Positions 24,226 to 32,182 of a stretch of DNA of 64,000 nt are shown here, in pieces. Under the pieces are notes generated by a model, which was not told where the DNA came from, searched no databases, and saw nothing but the letters and a program-made list of their open reading frames with translations. Numbering within the stretch: the stretch's first letter is position 1; each line of letters opens with the position of its first letter. The translations under genes were made by a program, and so were the position numbers. The stretch comes from an uncultured Bacilli bacterium (GTDB lineage: Bacteria; Bacillota_I; Bacilli_A; ML615J-28; CAG-698), in the NCBI GenBank assembly GCA_934096585.1, contig CAKOMG010000004.1:62001-126000 (forward strand), written 5' to 3'.

Positions 24226-24956
24226 TGGAAAGAAAATTAAATTTAAGAAGTATATTAGAATTTGGAGTAGCTTTTATGTGGCTTCTTTTAGGAGCCACAT
24301 TCTTCTTAATTCCAATGATTTCCATAGGTGCTAGAGTATCAAATCTTCCGTTAATGGAATATCTCGAAAATCAAGATTTGATTCAAATACATTCAACAGT
24401 TTGTTCATGTGTTGGCCATTTATTAGGTATTTCTTTATTTGTTATTTTATTTACACAACTTATTAAAAGTGATCTAATTTCATTTAAGAAAAATTTGTTA
24501 AAATATATATTAATAATAATAATAGGTTTTGGTGTTTTATATGGTTTAACAATATTGATGAATTATATATATTCACTTTTCGGGTTTGGTGAAGAGGACA
24601 CTTCCGCAAATCAAGAACTTATTATTAAAATATTAAATTCAGATGCGAAAATATATATGATAATTTATTCAGGAATACTTGCACCTATTTTTGAAGAAAT
24701 AGTATTTAGAAAACTATTTTATAAGGCATTAAAGGAAAATACGAAATTACCTTGCTGGGCTATTGTTTTAATTATATCAGTTGTTTTTGCACTTATACAT
24801 GTAACTGATAAGGCAAGTTTAGTATATTTCCCTCAATATTTTGTATTAGCTTTAATTATCACAGCTTCATATGCAATATCTAAAGAAAATTTATTTGTTT
24901 CAACTGGTCTTCATTTTTTGAATAATTTATTAGCAATCTTAGAAATTTTATTGTAA
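24225..24956 (+). CDS. CPBP-family intramembrane metalloprotease (CAAX/Abi type)
   Basis: This polytopic membrane protein has about seven helices. The protease motifs are intact: APIFEEIVFRKLFYKAL (Glu-Glu-x3-Arg), FALIHV (His) and GLHFLNN (His, Asn). Members act in prenyl-protein processing in eukaryotes and in bacteriocin self-immunity or signalling in Gram-positives. The substrate here is unknown; no bacteriocin gene is seen nearby. The ATG shares bases with the thrS stop, so it is probably translated from the thrS message, a link also found in other Bacilli without clear functional meaning. Confidence 0.85.
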   Translation: MERKLNLRSILEFGVAFMWLLLGATFFLIPMISIGARVSNLPLMEYLENQDLIQIHSTVCSCVGHLLGISLFVILFTQLIKSDLISFKKNLLKYILIIIIGFGVLYGLTILMNYIYSLFGFGEEDTSANQELIIKILNSDAKIYMIIYSGILAPIFEEIVFRKLFYKALKENTKLPCWAIVLIISVVFALIHVTDKASLVYFPQYFVLALIITASYAISKENLFVSTGLHFLNNLLAILEILL

Positions 24957-24966
24957 GGAATAAATT

Positions 24967-25902
24967 ATGAAAAAATACGATAAATTAATAAGGGAAGCAA
25001 AACAAGCATTTGAAAAACATCATTTAGAGGATGCGGCTAGTTTTTATGAAGAAGCATTTAAATATGAAGTTAAAATATCTGATTATATTATGCTTGGATA
25101 TATTTATATTGACCTTGGTAAATATCAAATAGCAGAAGACATGTTTCAAAAAATTAATGATTTAGAAGATAATGATGAATCTAATTATGCTTTAGCAAAT
25201 ATTTATGAAAGAACAAATAGAAAGAATAAAGCAATTGAAACATATGAAAAAATTAAAAATAAAGCTTTTTTACCTAGCTCTTTATTTTCTTTAGGATATC
25301 TATATGATGAATTAGCTGAAGAAAATAATGATAATTTTGAAAGTGAAAATATTCAAAAAGCAATTAAGTATTATCAAAGATTCTTAGAATTAGAAGAAAA
25401 TGATTTTTGGGGTCATATCAATTTAGGATCAATATATGAAAGATTTAATTATAATGAAGAAGCATTAAAACACTTTTTAATGGCTCATGAAATTGATAAA
25501 GATATGAATACAGCTTGCTTTAATTTAGGAGTAGTTTATAATAAATTAAAAGACTATGATAAAGCACTAGAATATTATTTAGAAGAATTGACTAAAGAAG
25601 GTTTTTACTTAATAACATATTATAATTTAGGAATTCTTTATAAAGATCATTTTAACGATTATGAAAAAGCTAAATATTATTATTTAAAAGGATTAGAAGA
25701 AGATCAAGATAATTATGACTTATGGTATAATTTAGGCTGTATTCATGTACTATTAAATGATTATAGTAATGCTTTTGACTGCTTTAAATATTTATATTAT
25801 AAACAAAGAAAATATATTGAGTATATGGAAAAAGATAAAGAACTAACTGAGTTTAGAAAAACACAGTATTATCAAGAATTAAAAAATGAAAAACGTTTTT
25901 AA
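24967..25902 (+). CDS. Tetratricopeptide-repeat protein
   Basis: This 311-residue soluble protein is built almost wholly of TPR units of 34 residues (for example ALANIYERTNRKNKAIETYEK, CFNLGVVYNKLKDYDKALEYY and LWYNLGCIHVLLNDYSNAF, quoted in part). At least seven repeats are visible from residue 5 to 290. TPR arrays are protein-binding scaffolds; the partner is unknown. There is no signal peptide. It starts 10 bases after the CPBP gene, in the same transcript as thrS. There is no terminator directly after it; the next 70 bases hold a new promoter. Confidence 0.88.
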   Translation: MKKYDKLIREAKQAFEKHHLEDAASFYEEAFKYEVKISDYIMLGYIYIDLGKYQIAEDMFQKINDLEDNDESNYALANIYERTNRKNKAIETYEKIKNKAFLPSSLFSLGYLYDELAEENNDNFESENIQKAIKYYQRFLELEENDFWGHINLGSIYERFNYNEEALKHFLMAHEIDKDMNTACFNLGVVYNKLKDYDKALEYYLEELTKEGFYLITYYNLGILYKDHFNDYEKAKYYYLKGLEEDQDNYDLWYNLGCIHVLLNDYSNAFDCFKYLYYKQRKYIEYMEKDKELTEFRKTQYYQELKNEKRF

Positions 25903-25913
25903 AACAAAAAATA

Positions 25914-25943
25914 TTGACACTTTAAAACATAAAAGAGTATAAT
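25914..25943 (+). promoter_or_regulatory. Sigma-A promoter of the aromatic-type ABC transporter operon
   Basis: TTGACA (25914-25919), 18 bases, TATAAT (25938-25943). It drives a leader of about 240 bases before the first transporter gene. Confidence 0.85.
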
Positions 25944-25973
25944 ATAGAAAAGGAATGAAAAGAGGAAAAAAGT

Positions 25974-26039
25974 ATGAAACAAATTACAGTATCTTTCTTT
26001 TATGGTTACTATTATTATCCAAGACCAATTGTGTTTTAA
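25974..26039 (+). CDS. Tyr/Phe-rich leader peptide of a transcription attenuator
   Basis: This 21-codon open frame has ATG at 25974, an AGAGGAAAAAA ribosome site, and TAA at 26037-26039. Its middle reads FFYGYYYYP: seven aromatic residues in eight, with five Tyr codons (TAT/TAC) close together. Leader peptides with runs of the regulated amino acid are the sensor in ribosome-mediated attenuation. Downstream lie mutually exclusive hairpins ending in a terminator, ahead of an amino-acid ABC transporter. I infer that stalling at Tyr (perhaps Phe) codons changes the RNA fold. The peptide itself probably has no other role. Confidence 0.7.
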   Translation: MKQITVSFFYGYYYYPRPIVF

Positions 26040-26052
26040 TTGACATAATATC

Positions 26053-26171
26053 TTGGAAGTTTTGTCATTCCTGATAAAATTCCAAAATAAATTGCTAGTT
26101 ATTACACAAGTAAATCTTAAGTAGTAACTAGAAAATAGATGGTTATTACTTAAGTAATAACCATTTTTTCA
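26053..26171 (+). promoter_or_regulatory. Transcription attenuator: competing hairpins and terminator
   Basis: The segments are: A, 26095-26105 CTAGTTATTAC; B, 26116-26131 holding CTTAAGTAGTAAC and ending in CTAG; C, 26139-26151 ATGGTTATTACTT; D, 26152-26164, complement of C, followed by T6. A pairs with B, C pairs with D (terminator), and B can instead pair with C (antiterminator), since B and D differ by one base that still allows a G-U pair. Upstream, 26053-26063 pairs with 26076-26085, and 25951-25958 AGGAATGA is complementary to 26065-26072, enclosing the leader peptide. The layout is that of a classical attenuator. Confidence 0.75.
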
Positions 26172-26192
26172 TTTCGATTTAGGAGGTATATT

Positions 26193-27155
26193 ATGAAAAA
26201 ATTATTAGTTTGTTTAGTTATGTTATTATCGTGTTTTGTTATTGTTGGATGTAATAATTCAGATGTAAAAACAATAGGTATATTACAACCTGTTACTCAT
26301 GAAGCATTAGATAAAGCCAAAGAAGGATTTATTGATGCATTAAAAGAAGCAGGACTAGAAGAAGGAAAAGATATTAAAATAATTGTAAATAATGCTCAAG
26401 GAAGTGATTCTGATTTAGGACTAATGGCTAAATCATTAGTATCAAAATGTGATATAACACTTGGCATTGGTACTGGTGCAGCTCAAGCATTAAAAGCTCA
26501 AGAAGAAAAAATAGGAAGTACAAATCCATTATTATTTACAGCTGTAACAGACCCAGTAGATGCAAAACTTGTTAGTTCACTAACAAATCCTGGTTCATTT
26601 GTTACTGGAACTAGTGATATGAATCCTGTTAGCGACCAAATTGCATTAGTAAAAAAATATATTCCAGAGGCTGATAAGATAGGTGTGTTTTATACAGCTA
26701 GTGAAACAAATTCAGCTGTTCAAGCAGAAATGGCTAAAAAAGAAGCTGAAAAAGAAGGAATTGAAGTTATCATTGCAACGGCAACCGATGCAACTGATCT
26801 TCAACAATCTTTAAGAAAATTATGTGCAACTGAAGGTTTGGATGCTCTTTATATTCCAACAGACAATGTTGTAGCCGCAAATATGAATGCGGTTAAAAGT
26901 GTAGTGAATGAATATAGTATTTTAACTGTATGTGGTGAAGAGTCAATAATGAACGCAGGAGGACATATTACTTTATCAGTTGATTATTATATGCTTGGAA
27001 AAAGAGTTGGTGAAATGGCTGTACAAATTATCAAAGAAGGAAAAGAACCATCATCAATTCCAGTAGGCGTAATGACTGCAAGTGAATGTAAATTTGCATT
27101 TAATGAAGAAAATATAAAGGCTGCAAAACTAGAACATTTAAATATAGGTAAGTAG
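26193..27155 (+). CDS. ABC transporter substrate-binding lipoprotein, TrpX/ABC_sub_bind family
   Basis: The signal peptide ends in lipobox VIVGC, so the mature protein of about 300 residues is tethered outside the membrane. The body matches the ABC_sub_bind family (TIGILQPVTHEALDKAKEGF at the start, GIGTGAAQALKA, FTAVTDPVDAKLV, PTDNVVAANMNAV, then SVDYYMLGKRVGEMA). In other Bacillota this family (TrpX-type) is tied to uptake of tryptophan or other aromatic amino acids, partly from T-box regulation. Here the Tyr-rich leader upstream suggests tyrosine or phenylalanine. RBS AGGAGG. It is the first of three overlapping or abutting genes that make a complete importer. Confidence 0.88.
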   Translation: MKKLLVCLVMLLSCFVIVGCNNSDVKTIGILQPVTHEALDKAKEGFIDALKEAGLEEGKDIKIIVNNAQGSDSDLGLMAKSLVSKCDITLGIGTGAAQALKAQEEKIGSTNPLLFTAVTDPVDAKLVSSLTNPGSFVTGTSDMNPVSDQIALVKKYIPEADKIGVFYTASETNSAVQAEMAKKEAEKEGIEVIIATATDATDLQQSLRKLCATEGLDALYIPTDNVVAANMNAVKSVVNEYSILTVCGEESIMNAGGHITLSVDYYMLGKRVGEMAVQIIKEGKEPSSIPVGVMTASECKFAFNEENIKAAKLEHLNIGK

Positions 27156-27156
27156 T

Positions 27157-28074
27157 ATGGATATAATATCAGTTATACTAAATATATTAACATCAGGTCT
27201 TCCAGCTTGCTTAGTAGCTCTTGGTATATTTATATCTTATAGGTTACTTGATATGGCAGACTTAACCTGTGAAGGAAGCATATTGTTGGGTGGAGCGGGG
27301 ACACTTTCATTAATAGTATGTGGAGTTAACCCTTTTCTTGCTACATTAATAGGAGCGTTATTTGGGGTGATCACGGGGTTAATTACTGGATTATTAATTA
27401 CTAAATTACATATAGCTCCATTACTATCAGGAATTATTACTTTAACGGCTTGTACATCCATTGCTTTTATTATTATTGGTTGGAGTAAAGATGGACAAAT
27501 ATTTGCTAACCTTGTGGCTTTAAATGATGAAAAAACAATATTTGATTATTTACATATCTTTTCTAAAAGATTGTCGCCATTAAATGAAGTTATTGTGTCA
27601 CTAATAATTGTAATAGTAGTTGTAGTAGCGCTTTATTATTTCTTTGGAACAGAAATAGGAATGAGTATAAGAGCAACAGGAATGAATCCACAAATGGCAA
27701 GAGCTGAAGGAATTAATACGACAATGGTTACAATTTTTGGATTAGCACTTTCAAATTTTGTTATTGCTTTAGGTGGATCATTGTTTGCACAAGATCTAAA
27801 GTCAATGGAAATTAAATCATCATCAGGATTTTTAGTAATTGGGCTTGCTTCAATAATTTTAGGTGAATCAATATTTGGTAAAAAGACTTTCAAAAGTTGG
27901 ATTATATCTGTTACATTAGGCGGTATTATTTATTATGCCATCATAACAATAGCAATAGAACTTGGCTTTCCAACAAACTTAAAGAATTTATTATATGCAA
28001 TACTTATAACTATTGCTTTATGTATTCCTTTAATTAAAAAAATCTTTAGAAAAAAAGGTGATATAAAATGTTAA
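27157..28074 (+). CDS. ABC transporter permease (TrpY-like)
   Basis: This integral membrane protein of about 305 residues has eight or more helices and belongs to the branched-chain/BPD_transp_2 type permease fold. Typical segments are SYRLLDMADLTCEGSILLG near the N-terminus and SIRATGMNPQMARAEGINT (the cytoplasmic loop that contacts the ATPase) at about 170-190. It begins one base after the binding-protein stop and overlaps the ATPase start by seven bases, so the three are translated together. It probably works as a homodimer. Substrate as for the binding protein: an aromatic amino acid, by inference. Confidence 0.88.
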   Translation: MDIISVILNILTSGLPACLVALGIFISYRLLDMADLTCEGSILLGGAGTLSLIVCGVNPFLATLIGALFGVITGLITGLLITKLHIAPLLSGIITLTACTSIAFIIIGWSKDGQIFANLVALNDEKTIFDYLHIFSKRLSPLNEVIVSLIIVIVVVVALYYFFGTEIGMSIRATGMNPQMARAEGINTTMVTIFGLALSNFVIALGGSLFAQDLKSMEIKSSSGFLVIGLASIILGESIFGKKTFKSWIISVTLGGIIYYAIITIAIELGFPTNLKNLLYAILITIALCIPLIKKIFRKKGDIKC

Positions 28075-28844
28075 AGATAGAGAACGTTACAAAAGTATTC
28101 AATTTAACAGGGAATATTGAAGACAAGAGAATTGCATTAAATGATATAAGTATAGAAATTGAAGATGGTGAATTTGTTACTGTAGTTGGTGGAAATGGTA
28201 GTGGTAAAAGTACATTAATGAATATCATTAGTGGCGCATACCAACCAGATCATGGAAAGATATATATAGATAACATTGATGTAACAGGTGAAAAGGAATA
28301 TAAACGTGCTAAATATTTAGGACGTGTGTTCCAAGATCCGATGATGGGAACAGCAAGTAATATGTCAATTATTGAGAATTTGGAATTAGCAATAAGAAGA
28401 GGAAAAAGAAGAGGACTAAAATGGGGCTTCAAAAAAGAAAATGAGAATATGTTTAAAAGTATTCTTAGTGATTTAAATTTAGGCTTAGAAGATAGATTAA
28501 ATCAAAAAGTAGGACTTTTATCAGGAGGTCAACGCCAAGCAGTAACATTGTTAATGGCAACATTAGAAAAACCAAAAGTATTATTGCTTGATGAACATAC
28601 TGCCGCATTAGATCCTAAAACTGCTAATTCTGTTCTTGAGTTAACAAATAAAATTGTTAATGAAAATAATCTTACAACATTAATGATTACTCATAATATG
28701 CGTGATGCTATTAAATATGGTAATAGATTAATTATGATGTATAATGGTAAAGTTGTTTTAGATGTTAAAAAAGAAGAAAAAGAAAAATTAACAGTTGAAT
28801 TCTTATTAAATAAATTTAATGAAATGAGTGAAGTAGAATTATAA
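28068..28844 (+). CDS. ABC transporter ATP-binding protein (TrpZ-like)
   Basis: This 258-residue nucleotide-binding subunit has Walker A VGGNGSGKST (about residues 39-48), a Q-loop in LGRVFQDP, signature LLSGGQRQA, Walker B VLLLDEHTAALDP, and the switch His in MITHNM. It powers the permease encoded just upstream, whose last codons overlap this start. A terminator follows at 28844, closing the operon. Length and motifs are standard, with no sign of decay. Confidence 0.95.
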   Translation: MLKIENVTKVFNLTGNIEDKRIALNDISIEIEDGEFVTVVGGNGSGKSTLMNIISGAYQPDHGKIYIDNIDVTGEKEYKRAKYLGRVFQDPMMGTASNMSIIENLELAIRRGKRRGLKWGFKKENENMFKSILSDLNLGLEDRLNQKVGLLSGGQRQAVTLLMATLEKPKVLLLDEHTAALDPKTANSVLELTNKIVNENNLTTLMITHNMRDAIKYGNRLIMMYNGKVVLDVKKEEKEKLTVEFLLNKFNEMSEVEL

Positions 28845-28892
28845 AAAGTAGTATAAAGTACTAAAAAGTAGTGCTTTATACTTTTTGTTTTT
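28844..28892 (+). terminator. Terminator after the ABC operon
   Basis: TATAAAGTACT and its complement AGTGCTTTATA form the core of a long stem extended by AAAAAGTA / TACTTTTT, followed by a T-rich run. Confidence 0.75.
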
Positions 28893-28912
28893 ATGTTAAA
28901 TCTTACGAACAC

Positions 28913-28940
28913 TTGACAAAAAAATTTTTTTTGATATAAT
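28913..28940 (+). promoter_or_regulatory. Sigma-A promoter
   Basis: TTGACA (28913-28918), 16 bases, TATAAT (28935-28940). The -10 box overlaps an in-frame ATG at 28939, which rules that ATG out as the start of the next gene. Confidence 0.8.
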
Positions 28941-28962
28941 GAAACTAGAAAGAGAAAAAATA

Positions 28963-29520
28963 ATGAGTACATTTGAGGAAAAGAAAAATTTTATTAAAAA
29001 AATAATAGCTATTATAGTTTTTGTTTTTTGTATTCTATATCTTATCATATATTCATTATATATGAAGGGAGTTTTTGTAAAGGAAAAGTATACAGGAATA
29101 AAGTTGAATACATTATTAATTTGCGATGGAAGTGCTGAACAAGCTAATATAATAGAAGATGTTGACAAATTACAAAGCGTTAAATTATCAATATCTGAAT
29201 GTAAAGATAAGTATATGCTTATAAGGGGTCATTGGGAATATGAAATTAAATATAAATACCGTGATTATAAACATAATGATCCACTCAATTATGAATATAA
29301 AGAATTGAGTTATGAATTATCTAAAAATGGAAACATAAAAAAATACAAGAAAAATGATGAAATTAAGTATGAGAAGAATGTTTATATATCTAGTTATTCA
29401 TATTTTAGTTTTACACTTGATGAAATAGGAGAATATGAATTAACTATAAATTTATATTTATTTATCAATGGTAAAGATTATTCACAAACAAGACAACTTA
29501 AGATAATTGTAGATGAATAA
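28963..29520 (+). CDS. Single-pass membrane protein with extracellular beta-rich domain, unknown
   Basis: This protein has 185 residues. A basic N-terminus (FEEKKNFIKK) is followed by one transmembrane helix at about 12-34. The external part of 150 residues is rich in Tyr/Lys with alternating strands (WEYEIKYKYR, FSFTLDEIGEYELTINLY), like an immunoglobulin-type sandwich. I do not recognise it. The start is ATG 28963 rather than ATG 28939, because the latter lies in the -10 box; the RBS is weak (AAAGAG). It is a single-gene unit, with its own promoter and the repeated hairpin behind it. Confidence 0.6.
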   Translation: MSTFEEKKNFIKKIIAIIVFVFCILYLIIYSLYMKGVFVKEKYTGIKLNTLLICDGSAEQANIIEDVDKLQSVKLSISECKDKYMLIRGHWEYEIKYKYRDYKHNDPLNYEYKELSYELSKNGNIKKYKKNDEIKYEKNVYISSYSYFSFTLDEIGEYELTINLYLFINGKDYSQTRQLKIIVDE

Positions 29521-29571
29521 ATGGTAGGGCTAAAGCCCTACCATTTTAAGGCTAAAGCCCTACCATTTTAA
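29520..29571 (+). repeat. Hairpin with a perfect 22-bp tandem duplication
   Basis: AATGGTAGGGC (29520-29530) pairs with GCCCTACCATT (29535-29545), a strong stem overlapping the stop codon. The 22 bases 29528-29549 are repeated exactly at 29550-29571, so the 3' arm is present twice, each followed by TTAA. It probably ends the upstream gene, although the T runs are short (four). Confidence 0.7.
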
Positions 29572-29624
29572 ATCTTAACTTATCCTTTTTATTTAATCAT
29601 TTTTAAATAATTAAAGATAAGTCT

Positions 29625-29652
29625 TTGAATTTTAATCTCTTTATGTTATAAT
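29625..29652 (+). promoter_or_regulatory. Sigma-A promoter of the APC permease
   Basis: TTGAAT (29625-29630), 16 bases, TATAAT (29647-29652), about 30 bases ahead of the start codon. Confidence 0.65.
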
Positions 29653-29683
29653 GAATTAACATTAATAAGAATTGGAGAAATAT

Positions 29684-31117
29684 ATGGATAATGTAAAAAA
29701 GCAATACGGAATATGGACAGGTATTGCTATGGTTGTTGGAATTGTCATTGGTTCTGGCGTGTTTTTAAAAGCTGGTGGAGTATTAGAATATGCGGGTGGA
29801 GACTTGAAACTATCATTACTTGCTTGGTTGATTGGTGGAATAATAATGATAGTGTCCGGCTTTTGTTTTGCTATATTTGCAACACGCATTAAAAAATTCA
29901 ATGGCGTTGTAGATTACGTTGAAGTGACAACATCAAAAAGATTTGGATACCATTTAGCTTGGTTAATAACTACTTTATATTATCCAATAGTTGCATCAAT
30001 AGTTTCTGTATTTGCGGGGGCATATTTTTTAGAATTAATTGGTTTATCCAATGCTTCAGTAATATATGAATTATTAGGTGATTATAAAACATATATAGTT
30101 GCATTTGTTTTTATAACTATTTTTTGTTTACTAAATTATTTAGCACCTAAAATATCCGCAAGATTTCAAGTTTCCGCAACAATCATAAAAATAATTCCTA
30201 TTTTTATAATAGCAGTTGTTGGGTTATTTGCTTCACTATTTATAGAAGATGGTGGAATTATAAATGCTTTTAATCATAAAGCAACAGATATAAATGGAAA
30301 CACATTAGCTATTAATTTTGGTGAAGCCATTAAAAAAACAGCCTTTGCTTATGAAGGATGGGTATGTGCAACATCAATAAATGCGGAACTAAAAAATTCA
30401 GAACGTGATTTACCACGTGCATTAGTCGGGGGAACTATTGCTATATTAATATTTTATTTAATATATTATACAGGCTTATCCGCAATTCTAACTAATACTA
30501 ATATAATTAAATATGGTGCTAATGCACCAATAGTTGCCTTTGAAATGATATTTGGAAATATTGGTTCAAAACTATTTAACTTATTTATTATTATTTCATG
30601 TTTAGGAACAGTTAATGGTTTGGCAATAAGTTGTTGCAGAGGAATGTATACAATGTCATGCCGAAATCAAGGCATATGCCCTAAAAAGTTTTCTAAACTT
30701 GGTAAAAACGGAAGTACTTCCTTTTTATCATGTTTGTTTGGATATTTAGTTATAATAACTTTACTTATTATTTGGTATTTAGCGAATAATAATATTGGAA
30801 TATTTAGATATTTAAGTACAATGGATGAAGTAATTTGCGCAATAATTTATGGCATATATATTACAATGTATATATACATAATGAAAAATTTTAAAGATTT
30901 AAACTTCTTTAAAAGATTCCTTATACCAACTATTGCTATACTTGGATCTTTATTCTTTGTGATATGTGGAACGGGAATATTCCAACTTATTGCAACTGGA
31001 AGTACTGAAAGTTTAAAATCGTTTGGAGTCTTTCTTATATTATTCCTTATTATAATGCTACCTTCATTCTTCTTTTATCGAAAAGAAAATGAGCAAATGA
31101 ATAATAGTAACAATTAA
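29684..31117 (+). CDS. APC-superfamily amino acid permease
   Basis: This 477-residue membrane protein with about twelve helices is an amino acid/polyamine/organocation type transporter. Helix 1 carries the family motif GIAMVVGIVIGSGVF, where the unwound Gly-rich segment binds the substrate amino group. The stretch KKTAFAYEGWVCATSINAELKNSERDLPRAL matches (in part) the conserved helix 6-7 region of the LAT/y+LAT-like branch. Substrate unknown. ATG 29684 is chosen since GGAG lies seven bases upstream; TTG 29672 overlaps that site. It follows the aromatic ABC operon, so the region clusters amino acid uptake. Confidence 0.88.
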   Translation: MDNVKKQYGIWTGIAMVVGIVIGSGVFLKAGGVLEYAGGDLKLSLLAWLIGGIIMIVSGFCFAIFATRIKKFNGVVDYVEVTTSKRFGYHLAWLITTLYYPIVASIVSVFAGAYFLELIGLSNASVIYELLGDYKTYIVAFVFITIFCLLNYLAPKISARFQVSATIIKIIPIFIIAVVGLFASLFIEDGGIINAFNHKATDINGNTLAINFGEAIKKTAFAYEGWVCATSINAELKNSERDLPRALVGGTIAILIFYLIYYTGLSAILTNTNIIKYGANAPIVAFEMIFGNIGSKLFNLFIIISCLGTVNGLAISCCRGMYTMSCRNQGICPKKFSKLGKNGSTSFLSCLFGYLVIITLLIIWYLANNNIGIFRYLSTMDEVICAIIYGIYITMYIYIMKNFKDLNFFKRFLIPTIAILGSLFFVICGTGIFQLIATGSTESLKSFGVFLILFLIIMLPSFFFYRKENEQMNNSNN

Positions 31118-31151
31118 AGCTATTATTCATATAATAAGATGAGGTGAGAAA

Positions 31152-31613
31152 ATGAGATTTGATTTTACAAGAGATGATTCATATGTTGTTAAAAAAGGTG
31201 ATTCCTTATATAAGATTGCTAAAGAAAATAATGTAACAGTAGATGCCTTGCTTGAGGCTAATGGTTTAGAAAATGCCCTTATCTTTCCTAATCAAGTTTT
31301 AATAATTCCAAAAACAAATAATGGTGGTATTTATTTTATGGAATATGTTGTTAAACCAGAAGACACATTAGAACTTATTGCATCAAAAAATGGTACAACA
31401 TTAACAGAACTTGGTAAATATAATGATTTGGGTAAATTATATTTATTAACTGATCAAACAGTTAAAGTACCATCAAGATATAAAACATATACAACTGTTG
31501 CTACAGATGATTTAGAAAATATATTACGTGTTACGGGAATGACATTAGAAGAATTAATAACATTAAATTACAATACACTATTTCCAAAAGGAACAAAAAT
31601 AATGTATAAATAA
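31152..31613 (+). CDS. Multi-LysM protein
   Basis: This 153-residue protein is made of two clear LysM domains and a degenerate third: YVVKKGDSLYKIAKENNVTVDALL to VLIIPK (about 12-54), YVVKPEDTLELIASKNGTTLTEL to VKVPS (about 64-106), and TVATDDLENILRVTGMTLEEL to GTKIMYK (about 111-153), quoted in part. There is no signal peptide, so it may act inside the cell (for example on the forespore) or leave by another route. LysM domains bind N-acetylglucosamine polymers. RBS GAGGTGAG. It lies in a row with the permease and a small lipoprotein, possibly one transcript. A spore or wall role is possible but not shown. Confidence 0.85.
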   Translation: MRFDFTRDDSYVVKKGDSLYKIAKENNVTVDALLEANGLENALIFPNQVLIIPKTNNGGIYFMEYVVKPEDTLELIASKNGTTLTELGKYNDLGKLYLLTDQTVKVPSRYKTYTTVATDDLENILRVTGMTLEELITLNYNTLFPKGTKIMYK

Positions 31614-31623
31614 GGAGTACAAA

Positions 31624-32076
31624 ATGAAAAAGAAATTTATAATTATAGTTTTTATATTTTTATTAACAATGTTAGTGGGATGTAAATTAGGAATGCCATA
31701 TGATGCAAAAATTATAACAAACGACTTTGAATTTAATAGTGAATTTTTAAAAGATAATTTAACAAAAAAAGAAGAAAGTGAAAAATTGCCTCAAGAAAGA
31801 AATTATTATATTGATAAACAAGAAACATTAGATCAAGTATTTAATACTTTTCCAAAAACAAATTTCAAAAAGGAAATGATAATATTATATGGGTTTACAT
31901 CATCTGAAAACTGTAATTATGAATTATCTAAAGTATCAGTAAATAACAAAGTATTAACAATAGAAATTAAACCAACTAATACTGCCGTTTCAACAATGCC
32001 ATTTACAGAATGGATTGTTATTAAAATGGAAAAAATAAAAATCAATGATTTAAAAATAACAATAGTATCAAAATAA
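31624..32076 (+). CDS. Small lipoprotein of unknown function
   Basis: The signal peptide of about 18 residues ends in lipobox MLVGC, so the mature 130 residues are lipid-anchored outside. The body has no domain I can name. It is mixed alpha/beta by composition, with a late stretch VSVNNKVLTIEIKPTNTAVS typical of strands and resembling protease-inhibitor-like small sandwich proteins only in a general way. It starts 10 bases after the LysM gene, RBS AAGGAG, and ends in a terminator, so the two are likely co-expressed. Confidence 0.65.
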   Translation: MKKKFIIIVFIFLLTMLVGCKLGMPYDAKIITNDFEFNSEFLKDNLTKKEESEKLPQERNYYIDKQETLDQVFNTFPKTNFKKEMIILYGFTSSENCNYELSKVSVNNKVLTIEIKPTNTAVSTMPFTEWIVIKMEKIKINDLKITIVSK

Positions 32077-32102
32077 AACAGGTTAAATGCCTGTTTTTAT
32101 TT
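32075..32102 (+). terminator. Terminator
   Basis: AAAACAGG pairs with CCTGTTTT (32090-32097) around a 7-base loop, followed by T-rich sequence. Confidence 0.8.
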
Positions 32103-32182
32103 TTTAAATATTTGATACAAATTTTACTTTAATTTTAAACACTTTTAGTGTATAATTTATAATAAGAAAGAGAATGATTAAT

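Noticed and set aside
25974..26192. T-box or other known riboswitch ahead of the ABC transporter
   Set aside because: The GGTGGTACCGCG sequence is absent and no other riboswitch core was recognised; the leader peptide with competing hairpins fits better.
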